From Lysobacter sp. GX 14042 (GTDB taxonomy: Bacteria > Pseudomonadota > Gammaproteobacteria > Xanthomonadales > Xanthomonadaceae), in the NCBI RefSeq assembly GCF_021390425.1, contig NZ_JAJUWY010000002.1:310001-374000 (forward strand): a DNA stretch of 64,000 bases, given 5' to 3'. A program made the position numbers and the translations under genes. The first letter of the stretch is position 1; the number at the start of each line of letters is the position of its first letter. The notes under the pieces are model-generated. The model did no database searches. It saw nothing but the letters and a program-made list of their open reading frames with translations, and was not told the DNA's origin. This document shows, one piece after another, positions 38,073 through 46,344 of the stretch.

Positions 38073-39316
38073 ATCGCAAGGGTGACAAGTCGCTCATCGT
38101 CGGCCTCGACATCGGCACCTCCAAGGTGGTGGCGCTGGTGGGCGAGTACGTACCCGGCGCCGGGGCGGACAATCCGATCGAGGTAATCGGCATCGGCAGC
38201 CACGAATCGCGCGGGTTGCGCCGCGGGGTGGTGGTCGACATCGACTCCACCGTGCAGTCGATCCAGCGGGCGATCGAGGAAGCCGAGCTGATGGCCGGCT
38301 GCGAAATCAACTCGGTCTACGCCTCGATCTCCGGCAGCCACATCCAGTGCCGCAACTCCCAGGGCGTGACCCCGATCCGCGACGGCGAGGTCACCCACGG
38401 CGACCTGGAGCGGGTGCTCGACGCGGCCAAGGCGGTCGCGGTCCCGGCCGACCAGAAGATCCTCCACGCGATCCCGCGCGACTACGTGCTCGACGACTCC
38501 CAGGAAGGCATCCGCAACCCGGTCGGCATGAGCGGGGTGCGGCTGGAAGTCCACGCCCACCTGGTGATCTGCGCCCAGTCGGCGGCGACCAACATCACCA
38601 AGTGCGTGGAGCGCTGCGCGCTGCAGGTCGACGACCTGGTGCTGGGCGTGCTGGCCTCGGCCAACGCGGTGCTGACTGACGACGAACGCGAACTGGGCGT
38701 GGCGCTGGTCGACATCGGCGCCGGCACCACCGACATCGCGGTCTACGTGCACGGCGCGATCGCCCATTCGGCCAGCCTGGGCATCGCCGGCGACAAGGTC
38801 ACCGAGGACATCGCGCACATGCTGCGCACCCCGACCCCGGAGGCCGAGCAGATCAAGGTGCGCTACGCCTGCGCCCTGGCGCAGATGGCCACCGCCGAGG
38901 AATCCATCCAGGTGCCCTCGGTCGGCAACCGCCCCCCGCGGCGGATGCCGCGCGCCTCGCTCGCCCAGGCGGTGCAGGCGCGCTACGAGGAGATCTTCGA
39001 GATGGTCCAGGCCGAGCTGCGGCGCAGCGGCTTCGAGCAGCACGTACGTGCCGGCATGGTCCTGACCGGAGGCGCGGCCAAGATGGAAGGCGTGATCGAA
39101 CTGGCCGAAGAGATGCTCAACATGCCGGTGCGGCTGGGCATCCCGCAACACGTCACCGGCCTGGGCGAAGTGGTCGGCAACCCGGTGCACGCCACCGGCG
39201 TGGGCCTGCTGCTGATGGGGAGCCAGATCGAGAACCCCCGAAGACCGGTGCTGTCGGCCGGGCGCGCGGGCACGTTCCTGAACCGGCTCAAGGACTGGTA
39301 CCGCGGCGCGTTCTGA
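38069..39316 (+). CDS. ftsA: Cell division protein FtsA
   Basis: A 415-residue actin-like membrane tether for FtsZ. Motifs: SLIVGLDIGTSKVVALVGEY, the SHS2-type 1C subdomain (about residues 85-165), ALVDIGAGTTDIAVYVHGAI (phosphate 2), and VLTGGAAKMEGVIELAEEML (adenosine). The C-terminus ends FLNRLKDWYRGAF, the amphipathic membrane-targeting helix. It overlaps ftsQ by 4 bp, and 65 bp separate it from ftsZ. Confidence 0.96.
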   Translation: MNRKGDKSLIVGLDIGTSKVVALVGEYVPGAGADNPIEVIGIGSHESRGLRRGVVVDIDSTVQSIQRAIEEAELMAGCEINSVYASISGSHIQCRNSQGVTPIRDGEVTHGDLERVLDAAKAVAVPADQKILHAIPRDYVLDDSQEGIRNPVGMSGVRLEVHAHLVICAQSAATNITKCVERCALQVDDLVLGVLASANAVLTDDERELGVALVDIGAGTTDIAVYVHGAIAHSASLGIAGDKVTEDIAHMLRTPTPEAEQIKVRYACALAQMATAEESIQVPSVGNRPPRRMPRASLAQAVQARYEEIFEMVQAELRRSGFEQHVRAGMVLTGGAAKMEGVIELAEEMLNMPVRLGIPQHVTGLGEVVGNPVHATGVGLLLMGSQIENPRRPVLSAGRAGTFLNRLKDWYRGAF

Positions 39317-39381
39317 TTTCCCGCTTCAACACTTCCACCTGAATTCAAACACCCAAGACCCCCACAAGAGAGGACACGGAC

Positions 39382-40587
39382 ATGGCGAACTTCGAACTGG
39401 TCGAGAACATGGCGCCCAATGCGGTGATCAAGGTCATCGGCGTCGGCGGCGGCGGCGGCAACGCGGTCGCCCACATGGTCAGCAACAACGTCGATGGCGT
39501 GGAGTTCATCACCGCCAACACCGACTCCCAAGCGATCAAGAACTGCGGCGCCAAGCTGCAGTTGCAGCTGGGCGACAACGTCACCAAGGGCCTGGGCGCC
39601 GGCGCCAACCCCGAAGTCGGCCGCCAGGCCGCGCTGGAGGACCGCGAGCGCCTGATGGACGCGATGGAAGGCGCCGACATGGTGTTCATCACCGCCGGCA
39701 TGGGCGGCGGCACCGGCACCGGCGCCGCCCCGGTGGTCGCCCAGCTGGCCAAGGAGATGGGCATCCTGACGGTGGCCGTGGTCACCAAGCCGTTCCCGTT
39801 CGAGGGCCGCCGCCGGATGCAGGTCGCGCTCAAGGGCATCGAGGAACTCAGCCACCACTGCGACTCGCTGATCACCATCCCCAACGAGAAGCTGATCACC
39901 GTGCTGGGCCGCAACGCGACCATGATCCAGGCCTTCCGCGCCGCCAACGACGTCCTGCTGGGCGCCGTCCAGGGCATCGCCGACCTGATCGTCCGCCCCG
40001 GCCTGATCAACGTCGACTTCGCCGACGTGCGCACCGTGATGAGCGAGATGGGCCTGGCGATGATGGGCACCGGCGCCGCCCGCGGCGACGACCGCGCCCA
40101 GGCCGCCGCCGAGTCCGCGGTGCAGAACCCGCTGCTGGACGACATCAACCTGTCGGGCGCCAACGGCATCCTGGTCAACATCACCGCCGGCCCGGACTTC
40201 ACCATGGCCGAGTTCGACGAGGTCGGCCGCACCATCGATGCCTTCGCCAGCGAGGACGCCACCGTGGTCATCGGCACCGTGCTCGACCCGGACATGCAGG
40301 ACGAGGTCAAGGTCACCGTGGTCGCCACCGGCCTGAACCGCGGCGTGGCCCGCAACGGCCGCGAGAACGAAGTGCGCGCCCCGATCAAGCTGGTCCGCAA
40401 CGGCACCACCGGCCAGGCCGAGATGGTCGAGGACGAGGCCCAGGCCCCGACCCGCGCCCCCAGCTTCGTCAGCAACCTGCGCGCCAGCAGCCCGGCCCCG
40501 GCCGCCGAACCCGCCGTCGCCGCCGCCGACTTCGGCAACGACAACTACCTGGACATCCCGGCGTTCCTGCGCCGCCAGGCCGACTGA
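39382..40587 (+). CDS. ftsZ: Cell division GTPase FtsZ
   Basis: A 401-residue tubulin homologue forming the division ring. The N-terminal GVGGGGGNAVAHMV, the tubulin signature GMGGGTGTGAAP (residues 106-117), the T7 loop region INVDFADVRTVMSEMGLAMM with its catalytic Asp residues, a variable Pro/Ala linker (about 335-385) and the C-terminal FtsA/ZipA-binding peptide YLDIPAFLRRQ are all present. A purine-rich repeat begins directly after the stop codon. Confidence 0.98.
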   Translation: MANFELVENMAPNAVIKVIGVGGGGGNAVAHMVSNNVDGVEFITANTDSQAIKNCGAKLQLQLGDNVTKGLGAGANPEVGRQAALEDRERLMDAMEGADMVFITAGMGGGTGTGAAPVVAQLAKEMGILTVAVVTKPFPFEGRRRMQVALKGIEELSHHCDSLITIPNEKLITVLGRNATMIQAFRAANDVLLGAVQGIADLIVRPGLINVDFADVRTVMSEMGLAMMGTGAARGDDRAQAAAESAVQNPLLDDINLSGANGILVNITAGPDFTMAEFDEVGRTIDAFASEDATVVIGTVLDPDMQDEVKVTVVATGLNRGVARNGRENEVRAPIKLVRNGTTGQAEMVEDEAQAPTRAPSFVSNLRASSPAPAAEPAVAAADFGNDNYLDIPAFLRRQAD

Positions 40588-40870
40588 AGAGCGAGGAACG
40601 AGGGGGAGCGAGGAGTGAGTGAAGAGGAGTGAGGAGTGAGTAGGAGCGGGGCTTGCTCCTCCGCTGGCCGTCGCTGCTCCGTCGTTCCCGCGGACCGGCC
40701 GTCGTTCCCGCGGACGCGGGAACCCATGGACGTCCCTGGATCCCCGCGTACGCGGGGATGACGCCGCTGAAATACGGCTCCTCGCTTTCGTGGCGCTGCC
40801 GGATGCCGGCATAAGCCGGCAACGCGCCCTCACTCGTTTCTCACTCCTCTTTACTCGTTCCTGGCTCTCC
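40588..40870. repeat. Purine-rich inverted arms enclosing palindromes (ftsZ-lpxC gap)
   Basis: The left arm (about 40591-40643) consists of GAGCGAGGAACGAGG, GTGAGTGAAGAGGAGTGAGG and similar words. The right arm (about 40829-40866) is the inverse (CTCACTCGTTTCTCACTCCT, then CTTTACTCGTTCC). Between them lie a half palindrome (40684-40693), two full palindromes (40704-40723 and 40740-40759) and a variant TGCCGGC/GCCGGCA hairpin (40804-40821). The architecture matches the cheV-flgB gap. No separate gene lies in the 357-bp gap; the lpxC promoter is probably near GTTAATCTT at about 40901-40909. Confidence 0.78.
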
Positions 40871-40944
40871 CCCGTTTCATCCGGGTTTCAGCCGCCCCCG
40901 TGTTAATCTTCCGCCGCTTTCAACCACCCCCCTACACTGCCCCC

Positions 40945-41856
40945 ATGCTCCGCCAGCGCACCCTGAAGAACGTCATCCGCGCCACGGGCGTGGGGCTGCA
41001 CAGCGGGAACAAGGTCTTCCTGACCCTGCGCCCGGCCCCGGTGGACACCGGCATCCTGTTCCGCCGCATCGACCTGGACCCGGTGGTCGAGGTGCCCGGC
41101 CGTGCCGACCTGGTCACCGAGACCACCCTGTGCACCGGCCTGAGCTGCGGGGACGCCAAGGTCCAGACCGTCGAGCACCTGATGTCGGCCCTGCACGGGC
41201 TGGGCATCGACAACGCCTTCGTCGAACTGTCCGCCCCCGAGGTCCCGATCATGGACGGCTCGGCGGGTCCGTTCGTGTTCCTGCTGCAGTCGGCCGGCAT
41301 CGTCGAGCAGGACGCCCCCAAGCGCTTCATCCGCATCAAGCACGAGGTCGAGGTGACCGAAGGCGACAAGGTCGCCCGCTTCAAGCCGTTCGACGGCTTC
41401 AAGGTCGCCTTCACCGTGGTTTTCGACCACCCGGCGATCCCGGACAGCCAGTCCAGCGTGGAGATCGACTTCTCCAGCGCCAACTACGTCAAGGAAGTCA
41501 GCCGCGCCCGCACCTTCGGCTTCATGCGCGACCTGGAGTACATGCGCGAGCGCAACCTCGGCCTGGGCGGCTCGATGGACAACGCCATCGTCCTGGACGA
41601 GTTCCGCGTCCTCAACGAGGACGGCCTGCGCTACGCCGACGAGTTCGTCCGCCACAAGATCCTCGACGCCGTCGGCGACCTGTACCTGGCCGGCCATCCG
41701 ATCATCGGCGCCTACGAGGGCTTCAAGTCGGGCCACGCGCTCAACAACAAGCTGGTGCGCGCGCTGCTGGCCGAGCAGTCCGCCTGGGAGGTGGTCACCT
41801 TCGAGGACGAGACCGCCGGGGCGGCGGCACCGATCGGCTTCCTCAAGCCGGCGTAA
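40945..41856 (+). CDS. lpxC: UDP-3-O-acyl-N-acetylglucosamine deacetylase LpxC
   Basis: A 303-residue zinc deacetylase, the committed step of lipid A synthesis. It starts [20 protein letters not shown] and has the zinc motif [60 protein letters not shown] with MDNAIVLDE, and [20 protein letters not shown] with H265-type general base in FKSGHALNN. The ATG at 40945 gives the standard length; the longer upstream frame has no family sequence. Position after ftsZ is typical of gammaproteobacteria. Confidence 0.97.
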   Translation: MLRQRTLKNVIRATGVGLHSGNKVFLTLRPAPVDTGILFRRIDLDPVVEVPGRADLVTETTLCTGLSCGDAKVQTVEHLMSALHGLGIDNAFVELSAPEVPIMDGSAGPFVFLLQSAGIVEQDAPKRFIRIKHEVEVTEGDKVARFKPFDGFKVAFTVVFDHPAIPDSQSSVEIDFSSANYVKEVSRARTFGFMRDLEYMRERNLGLGGSMDNAIVLDEFRVLNEDGLRYADEFVRHKILDAVGDLYLAGHPIIGAYEGFKSGHALNNKLVRALLAEQSAWEVVTFEDETAGAAAPIGFLKPA

Positions 41857-41861
41857 CGCTC

Positions 41862-42470
41862 CGTCATCCCCGCGCACGCGGGGATCCATGGACGTTGGGG
41901 TTTTCCGGGTGGGCGCGTAGTCCTTCGGAGCCTTCGCGGGGGAGCCGGCTGCCGTGGGGGACAGGCCGCCCTCCTGACGGGCCTTCGGCCCTTTTTGAAG
42001 TCGGGCGGCCCGTCCCCAAGACGGCCGGCTCCGACAGTTGACGATGGCTTCGGAGGCACGCCTTCCTGAAAGTACACCGCTACCGATGGATCCCCGCGTG
42101 CGCGGGGATGACGGTGGAGGAGGTGTTTGTGTGTGGTGATCTCCACCCACGTAACCCGGTCAGACCGCAGGCCGCGCCCGGGACCCCGACCTGTCACCAG
42201 GCCCGCACCACCCGCACACGGTGCCGTCCCCGAAGCCCACACCAAGCCCCCGCAGGAGCAGCGTCGTGGTGGGAGACGGCTGCTGCGAGGGGGGTGCAGA
42301 GAGCAGGCCATGGGTGAAGCCGCGCGCCCGGCTGAACGCCCGGCGCGCTGCGCCGGGCCGGACCGCGGAGCGGGCCTGCGCCGCGACTTAAAGGCATGGA
42401 TGCCGTCAGGAGCGCGGAGCACCCCCCTCGCAGCAGCCGGCTCCCCCCGCGACCTCTCCGAAGCCTATCC
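41862..42470. repeat. Composite non-coding repeat element, copy 2 (lpxC-lipoprotein convergent gap)
   Basis: About 610 bp matching 23343-23927 in the same order and orientation. It has palindromes at 41866-41885 and 42090-42109, the long hairpin GGCCGCCC...GGGCGGCC with the UUCG inner hairpin and TTTTT, the AGCCGGC blocks, the AC-rich segment, and the inverted GCTGCGAGGGGGGTGC / GCACCCCCCTCGCAGC pair. This copy carries an extra segment of about 55 bp (near 42312-42368) with its own GCCCGGCGCGC/GCGCCGGGC palindrome. It again fills the gap between convergent genes. Confidence 0.8.
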
Positions 42471-42478
42471 CTCCCCCC

Positions 42479-43078
42479 TCAGGCGCAACCTTCCACGTAA
42501 AGCACATGCGGCAGCAGCCCGACGCGCCACTCGGTGACGGTGTCGGCGGCGTCGGTTTCGAAGATCAGCACGCCCTCTCCGCCGCCGGGTTGATCGATCC
42601 GCAGGTACTCGCCGCCTTCGACGTACTTGTGCGCGCTGCGCTCGATGCCGGGGCCGTACAGCTGTTCGAGCGCCGCCTCGTCCATGCCGACCTGTCCGCC
42701 ACCGGGGGCGGTCATGGTCTGGTTGGCCACCGAGTAGCGCACGAAGCGGCCGTCGCCGAACATCAGCGCGAAGTAGGCGATGTCCGGCTGGCCGACCGGG
42801 TTGAGGTGGTAGCACGCCTCGCCCTCGTCGCCGGGGCCGCCGTTGAGCTCGCCGGGCCAGGCGGCGCGGACTTCCGCGGCGCTCATGCCGAAGCGGGCCG
42901 GGCCGACGCCGTCGTAGCGGGCCTCGTCGATGTCGTCGGAGATGCCATCGCCCGGGACATCGCGGCCTCCGCCGGGGTCCCCGGCGGCCGGTGTGGGCCG
43001 CGTGTCGGCGGGAGGTTCGCCGCCGCAGGCGGCGAGTGCGAGCGACAGCAGGGCTGCCAGGGAAAGCGTGGCGTTCAT
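42479..43078 (-). CDS. Hypothetical lipoprotein
   Basis: A 199-residue protein with a lipoprotein signal (MNATLSLAALLSLALAAC, acylated Cys at residue 18) and a Pro/Gly/Asp-rich linker to about residue 50. The folded part opens GVGPARFGMSAAEVRAAWPG, a pattern seen in small secreted proteins of xanthomonads, and continues ACYHLNPVGQPDIAYFALMF and FETDAADTVTEWRVGLLPHV. It has two Cys in the mature part (near residues 108 and 198) that could pair. I do not recognise a function. It converges with lpxC across the composite repeat; hmgA lies upstream in the same direction, 70 bp away. Confidence 0.75.
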   Translation of the reverse strand: MNATLSLAALLSLALAACGGEPPADTRPTPAAGDPGGGRDVPGDGISDDIDEARYDGVGPARFGMSAAEVRAAWPGELNGGPGDEGEACYHLNPVGQPDIAYFALMFGDGRFVRYSVANQTMTAPGGGQVGMDEAALEQLYGPGIERSAHKYVEGGEYLRIDQPGGGEGVLIFETDAADTVTEWRVGLLPHVLYVEGCA

Positions 43079-43147
43079 GCGGGCGACTCCGTTGCGGAAC
43101 GCCCGCAGGCTAGCGGCCGGTGGTGAAGCGGACGCGAACCGGTCGGC

Positions 43148-44449
43148 TCAGGACGCGGTGAAGTTCCTGTGCAATCCGGCCCAGCAGGCCTGGTAGCCGC
43201 GCTGGCGGTGGGCGGCTTCCAGCGCCTGTTCGGTCGGGCGGATCACCGCCCGCGACTCGAACATGAAGGCCATGGTGTCGGTCACCACGTCGGGCCTGGA
43301 CAGGTCCGCGGCGGAGGCCTTGTCGAAGGTCGCCGCGTCCGGCCCGTGGCCGGTCATGCAGTTGTGCAGGCTGGCGCCGCCGGGCACGAAGCCCTCGGCC
43401 TTGGCGTCGTAGGCGCCGTGCACCAGGCCCATGAACTCGCTGGCGATGTTGCGGTGGAACCACGGCGGGCGGAAGGTGTCCTGCGCCACCAGCCAGCGCG
43501 GCGGGAAGATCGCGAAGTCGATGTTGCTGGTGCCCGGGGTGTCGCTGGCCGAGTGCAGCACCAGGAAGATCGACGGGTCCGGGTGGTCGTAGCTGATCGA
43601 GCCGATGGCGTTGAAGCGGCGCAGGTCGTACTTGTAGGGCGCGTAGTTGCCGTGCCAGCCGACCACGTCCAGCGGACTGTGGCCGAGGTCGGCGCGCCAC
43701 AGGTGGCCCTGGAACTTGGCGACCAGCTCGTAGTCGCCCTCCGCGTCCTCGTAGCGTGCTTCCGGTGTCAGGAAGTCGCGCGGGTTGGCCAGCCCGTTGC
43801 TGCCGATCGGCCCCAGGTCCGGCAGTTTGAGCAATGCGCCGAAGTTCTCGCAGACATAGCCACGCGCGGCGCCGTCCGGCAGTTCAACCCGGAAGCGCAC
43901 CCCGCGCGGAATCACCGCGATCTCCTGCGGCTCGACCTCCAGCACGCCCAGCTCGGTGGCGATGCGCAGCCGGCCGTACTGCGGGACGACCAGCAGCTCG
44001 CCATCGGCGTCGTAGAAGAAGCGCCCTTCCATCGACCGGTTGGCCGCGTACAGGTGCACGCCCATGCCGGTCATTGCCGCCGGCCCGCCGTTGCCGGCCA
44101 TGGTGAACAGCCCATCGAGGAAATCGGTGGACGCGTCGTCGGCCGGCATCGGCAGCGGGTCCCAGCGCAGCTGGTCCGGGGTCACCGGCCCGTCGCCGAA
44201 GTCGTTGTGGAAGCGGCCGTTGCCGGGCAGCGGCTGGAACGGGCCGTGCATCGCCGCGGGACGGATGCGGTACAGCCAGCTGCGCCGGTTGCTGCCGCGC
44301 GGCGCGGTGAAGGCGGTGCCGGTCAGCTGCTCGGCATACAGGCCGTGGGCGACCTTCTGCGGCGAGTTGCGGCCGATGGGCAGCGTGCCCTCGATCGCCT
44401 CGGTGGCGAACTCGTTGCCGAAACCGGACATGTAGCCGCGCTGCTGCAT
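43148..44449 (-). CDS. hmgA: Homogentisate 1,2-dioxygenase HmgA
   Basis: A 433-residue iron dioxygenase opening the ring of homogentisate to maleylacetoacetate in tyrosine and phenylalanine breakdown. It starts [20 protein letters not shown], with AAGGTGA five bases upstream; an in-frame GTG nine bases earlier is less likely. Iron-ligand motifs are intact: [20 protein letters not shown] (His and Glu) and [15 protein letters not shown] (His). [20 protein letters not shown] is also diagnostic. It follows hppD in the same direction, separated by a short palindrome, and the two encode consecutive steps. Confidence 0.97.
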   Translation of the reverse strand: MQQRGYMSGFGNEFATEAIEGTLPIGRNSPQKVAHGLYAEQLTGTAFTAPRGSNRRSWLYRIRPAAMHGPFQPLPGNGRFHNDFGDGPVTPDQLRWDPLPMPADDASTDFLDGLFTMAGNGGPAAMTGMGVHLYAANRSMEGRFFYDADGELLVVPQYGRLRIATELGVLEVEPQEIAVIPRGVRFRVELPDGAARGYVCENFGALLKLPDLGPIGSNGLANPRDFLTPEARYEDAEGDYELVAKFQGHLWRADLGHSPLDVVGWHGNYAPYKYDLRRFNAIGSISYDHPDPSIFLVLHSASDTPGTSNIDFAIFPPRWLVAQDTFRPPWFHRNIASEFMGLVHGAYDAKAEGFVPGGASLHNCMTGHGPDAATFDKASAADLSRPDVVTDTMAFMFESRAVIRPTEQALEAAHRQRGYQACWAGLHRNFTAS

Positions 44450-44474
44450 AGGGGTCACCTTGTCGTCGCGTTTA

Positions 44475-44497
44475 CCCTCTCCCGCAAGCGGGAGAGG
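44475..44497. repeat. Short palindrome of a second family in the hppD-hmgA gap
   Basis: CCTCTCCCGC/GCGGGAGAGG around AA, followed by ATTGGGTGAGGGT. This CTCTCCCGC family is distinct from the TTCCCGCG family and common in proteobacterial intergenic DNA. It occupies most of the 67-bp gap and could attenuate transcription between the two genes. Confidence 0.75.
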
Positions 44498-44516
44498 ATT
44501 GGGTGAGGGTTGCTGC

Positions 44517-45602
44517 CTACAGCACCCCGCGCTTCATCTGGTCGCGCTCGATCGACTCGAACAGCGCCTGGAAGTTGCCCTCGCCGAAGCCCTCGTTGCC
44601 CTTGCGCTGGATGATCTCGAAGAAGATCGGGCCGAAGGCGTTTTGGCCGAAGATCTGCAGCAGCAGGCGCGATTTGGTTTCCATGTCGGCGTCGATCAGG
44701 ATCCTGTTCTTGCGCAGGCGCTCGACGTCCTCGCCGTGGGCGGGGATGCGCTGGTCGATCACATCGAAGTACGTATCCGGGGTGTCGAGGAACTCCACGC
44801 CGGCCTCGCGCATCTTCTCGATCGACTCGTAGATGTCGTCGGTGAACAGCGCGATGTGCTGGATGCCCTCGCCCTTGTAGTCGCGCAGGTACTCGTTGAT
44901 CTGGCTCTTCTCGTCGCTGGACTCGTTGAGCGGGATGCGCACCACGCCGTCCGGCGCGGTCATCGCCTTCGACAGCAGCCCGGTCTTGCTGCCCTTGATG
45001 TCGAAGTAGCGGATCTCGCGGAAGTTGAACAGCTTCTCGTAGTAGTCCGACCACTTGCCCATGTTGCCCAGGAACAGGTTGTGGGTCAGGTGGTCGATGA
45101 AGGTCAGCCCGAAGCCGCGCGGGTTCTGGTCCACGCCGGGCAGCGGCTCGTAGTCGGCGTAGACGTTGCCGGCCGAGTCGTCGACCAGGTACAGCATGCA
45201 GTCGCCGATGCCCTTGATCGCCGGGAAGGACACCGCGCCGGTCTCGACCTTGTGGTCGGCCTTCTCGCCGCCGTTGGCCAGCACGTGTTCGAGCACCTGG
45301 GCGGGATCCTTCTTGAAGCGGATCGCGAAGCCACAGGCCGACGGGCCGTGCCCGGCGGCGAAGTCGGCGGCGAAGGAGCCCGGCTCCTCGTTGAGCAGGA
45401 AGTTGATCGTGCCCTGGCGGAACAGGGTGATCGCGCGCTGGCGGTGCCTTGCCACCGCGGTGAAGCCGAGCTGCTCGAGGTAGGTGCGCATGCGCGCGCC
45501 CTCGCCAGCCGGCGCGGCGAACTCGACGAATTCGAACCCGTTGATTCCCATCGGGTTCTCGAAAGTGGTGACTTCCATGCCGAGGTTGGGCTGGGCGCTC
45601 AT
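44517..45602 (-). CDS. hppD: 4-Hydroxyphenylpyruvate dioxygenase HppD
   Basis: A 361-residue Fe(II) dioxygenase converting 4-hydroxyphenylpyruvate to homogentisate. The metal ligands are visible in [14 protein letters not shown] (His), [15 protein letters not shown] (His) and [18 protein letters not shown] (Glu). The start ATG at 45602 has AGGAG upstream. The frame remains open far beyond it, opposite the MarR gene, without family sequence. It is divergent from the marR gene, with a palindrome in the shared promoter region, and upstream of hmgA in one tyrosine-degradation unit. Confidence 0.97.
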   Translation of the reverse strand: MSAQPNLGMEVTTFENPMGINGFEFVEFAAPAGEGARMRTYLEQLGFTAVARHRQRAITLFRQGTINFLLNEEPGSFAADFAAGHGPSACGFAIRFKKDPAQVLEHVLANGGEKADHKVETGAVSFPAIKGIGDCMLYLVDDSAGNVYADYEPLPGVDQNPRGFGLTFIDHLTHNLFLGNMGKWSDYYEKLFNFREIRYFDIKGSKTGLLSKAMTAPDGVVRIPLNESSDEKSQINEYLRDYKGEGIQHIALFTDDIYESIEKMREAGVEFLDTPDTYFDVIDQRIPAHGEDVERLRKNRILIDADMETKSRLLLQIFGQNAFGPIFFEIIQRKGNEGFGEGNFQALFESIERDQMKRGVL

Positions 45603-45673
45603 GGCGTACTCCTGGTGTTCGTGCAGGCACCGTGCGGACGACGCGCGGCTTGCGTGGGGTGGATGAGGATTTA

Positions 45674-45691
45674 TAGTTTCACTTGAAACCA
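45674..45691. promoter_or_regulatory. Candidate MarR-family operator between hppD and its divergent regulator
   Basis: GTTTCA (45676-45681) and TGAAAC (45684-45689) form a perfect inverted repeat with a 2-base centre, extended imperfectly to AT/AT outside. A TATAGT sequence suitable as a -10 overlaps it. The position between divergent hppD and marR suggests one operator controlling both. Confidence 0.6.
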
Positions 45692-45707
45692 TATGCAAGG
45701 GGGCCGC

Positions 45708-46250
45708 ATGGCCGTTGCCGACCGTTCCGCCCCGCACGGGGCCGACCAGCGCGGGGCCGACCAGCACGGGCCCGGCCAGCGCGGGTCCACGCTGGAGCTG
45801 GAGAACTTCCTGCCCTACCGCCTGTCGGTGCTGTCCAATCGGCTGAGCAGCGCGATCGCGCGGATCTACGCCGACCGCTTGGACCTGGGGATCACCGAAT
45901 GGCGGGTGATGGCGGTGCTGGGCCTGTCGCCCGGTCTGTCGGCCGGCGAGCTGGCCCAGCGCACGGCGATGGACAAGGTCGCGGTGAGCCGCGCCGTCGC
46001 CCGGCTGGTGGAAGCCGGCCGGCTCGAGCGCGAGGTGGACGCCGGGGACCGGCGGCGCGCCGTGCTGCACCTGAGCCCGGCGGGCCAGGCGATCTATGCC
46101 GAGGTCGCGCCGCTGGCGCTGGAGTTCGAGCGGCGCCTGTTCGGCCACCTGGAGCCACGCGAGCGCGAGGCCCTGTTCGCCCTGCTCGACCGGCTGGACG
46201 CCGTGGACATCGAGGTCCGGGAGCCGGCCCCCGCCGCCCGCCGGGAGTGA
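45708..46250 (+). CDS. MarR-family transcriptional regulator (probable hppD/hmgA regulator)
   Basis: A 180-residue winged-helix regulator. A variable hydrophilic N-terminus (about 1-22, GADQ/HG repeats) precedes LENFLPYRLSVLSNRLSSAI, the DNA-binding LGITEWRVMAVLGLSPGLSA, recognition helix MDKVAVSRAVARLVEAGRLE and wing DAGDRRRAVLHLSPAGQAIY. I place the start at 45708, where AAGGGGG is well spaced, rather than 15 bases upstream. Divergence from hppD and the shared palindrome point to control of tyrosine degradation, likely relieved by an aromatic intermediate. Confidence 0.88.
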   Translation: MAVADRSAPHGADQRGADQHGPGQRGSTLELENFLPYRLSVLSNRLSSAIARIYADRLDLGITEWRVMAVLGLSPGLSAGELAQRTAMDKVAVSRAVARLVEAGRLEREVDAGDRRRAVLHLSPAGQAIYAEVAPLALEFERRLFGHLEPREREALFALLDRLDAVDIEVREPAPAARRE

Positions 46251-46300
46251 CGCCCACGCCCGCGTGGCGCCGCATCGCAGGCGTGCCGTTCGGAAACGCA

Positions 46301-46324
46301 AGCGGCGGCCCGCAGGCCGCCGCT
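46301..46324. terminator. Strong hairpin between convergent marR and peptide transporter genes
   Basis: AGCGGCGGCC (46301-46310), loop CGCA, GGCCGCCGCT (46315-46324): a perfect 10-bp stem in the 94-bp convergent gap. It has no clear T tract, so it is a terminator candidate rather than a certain one. Confidence 0.5.
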
Positions 46325-46344
46325 CCTTGCCGCATCGCGGACGC

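Noticed and set aside
41130-42537. Open frames opposite or following lpxC, including a 136-codon frame at 42127
   Set aside because: They cover lpxC in another frame or the second composite repeat; no family features.
44517-46301. N-terminal extension of hppD to 594 codons
   Set aside because: The extension lies opposite the marR gene; the normal start at 45602 has a good ribosome site and the extension has no homology features.
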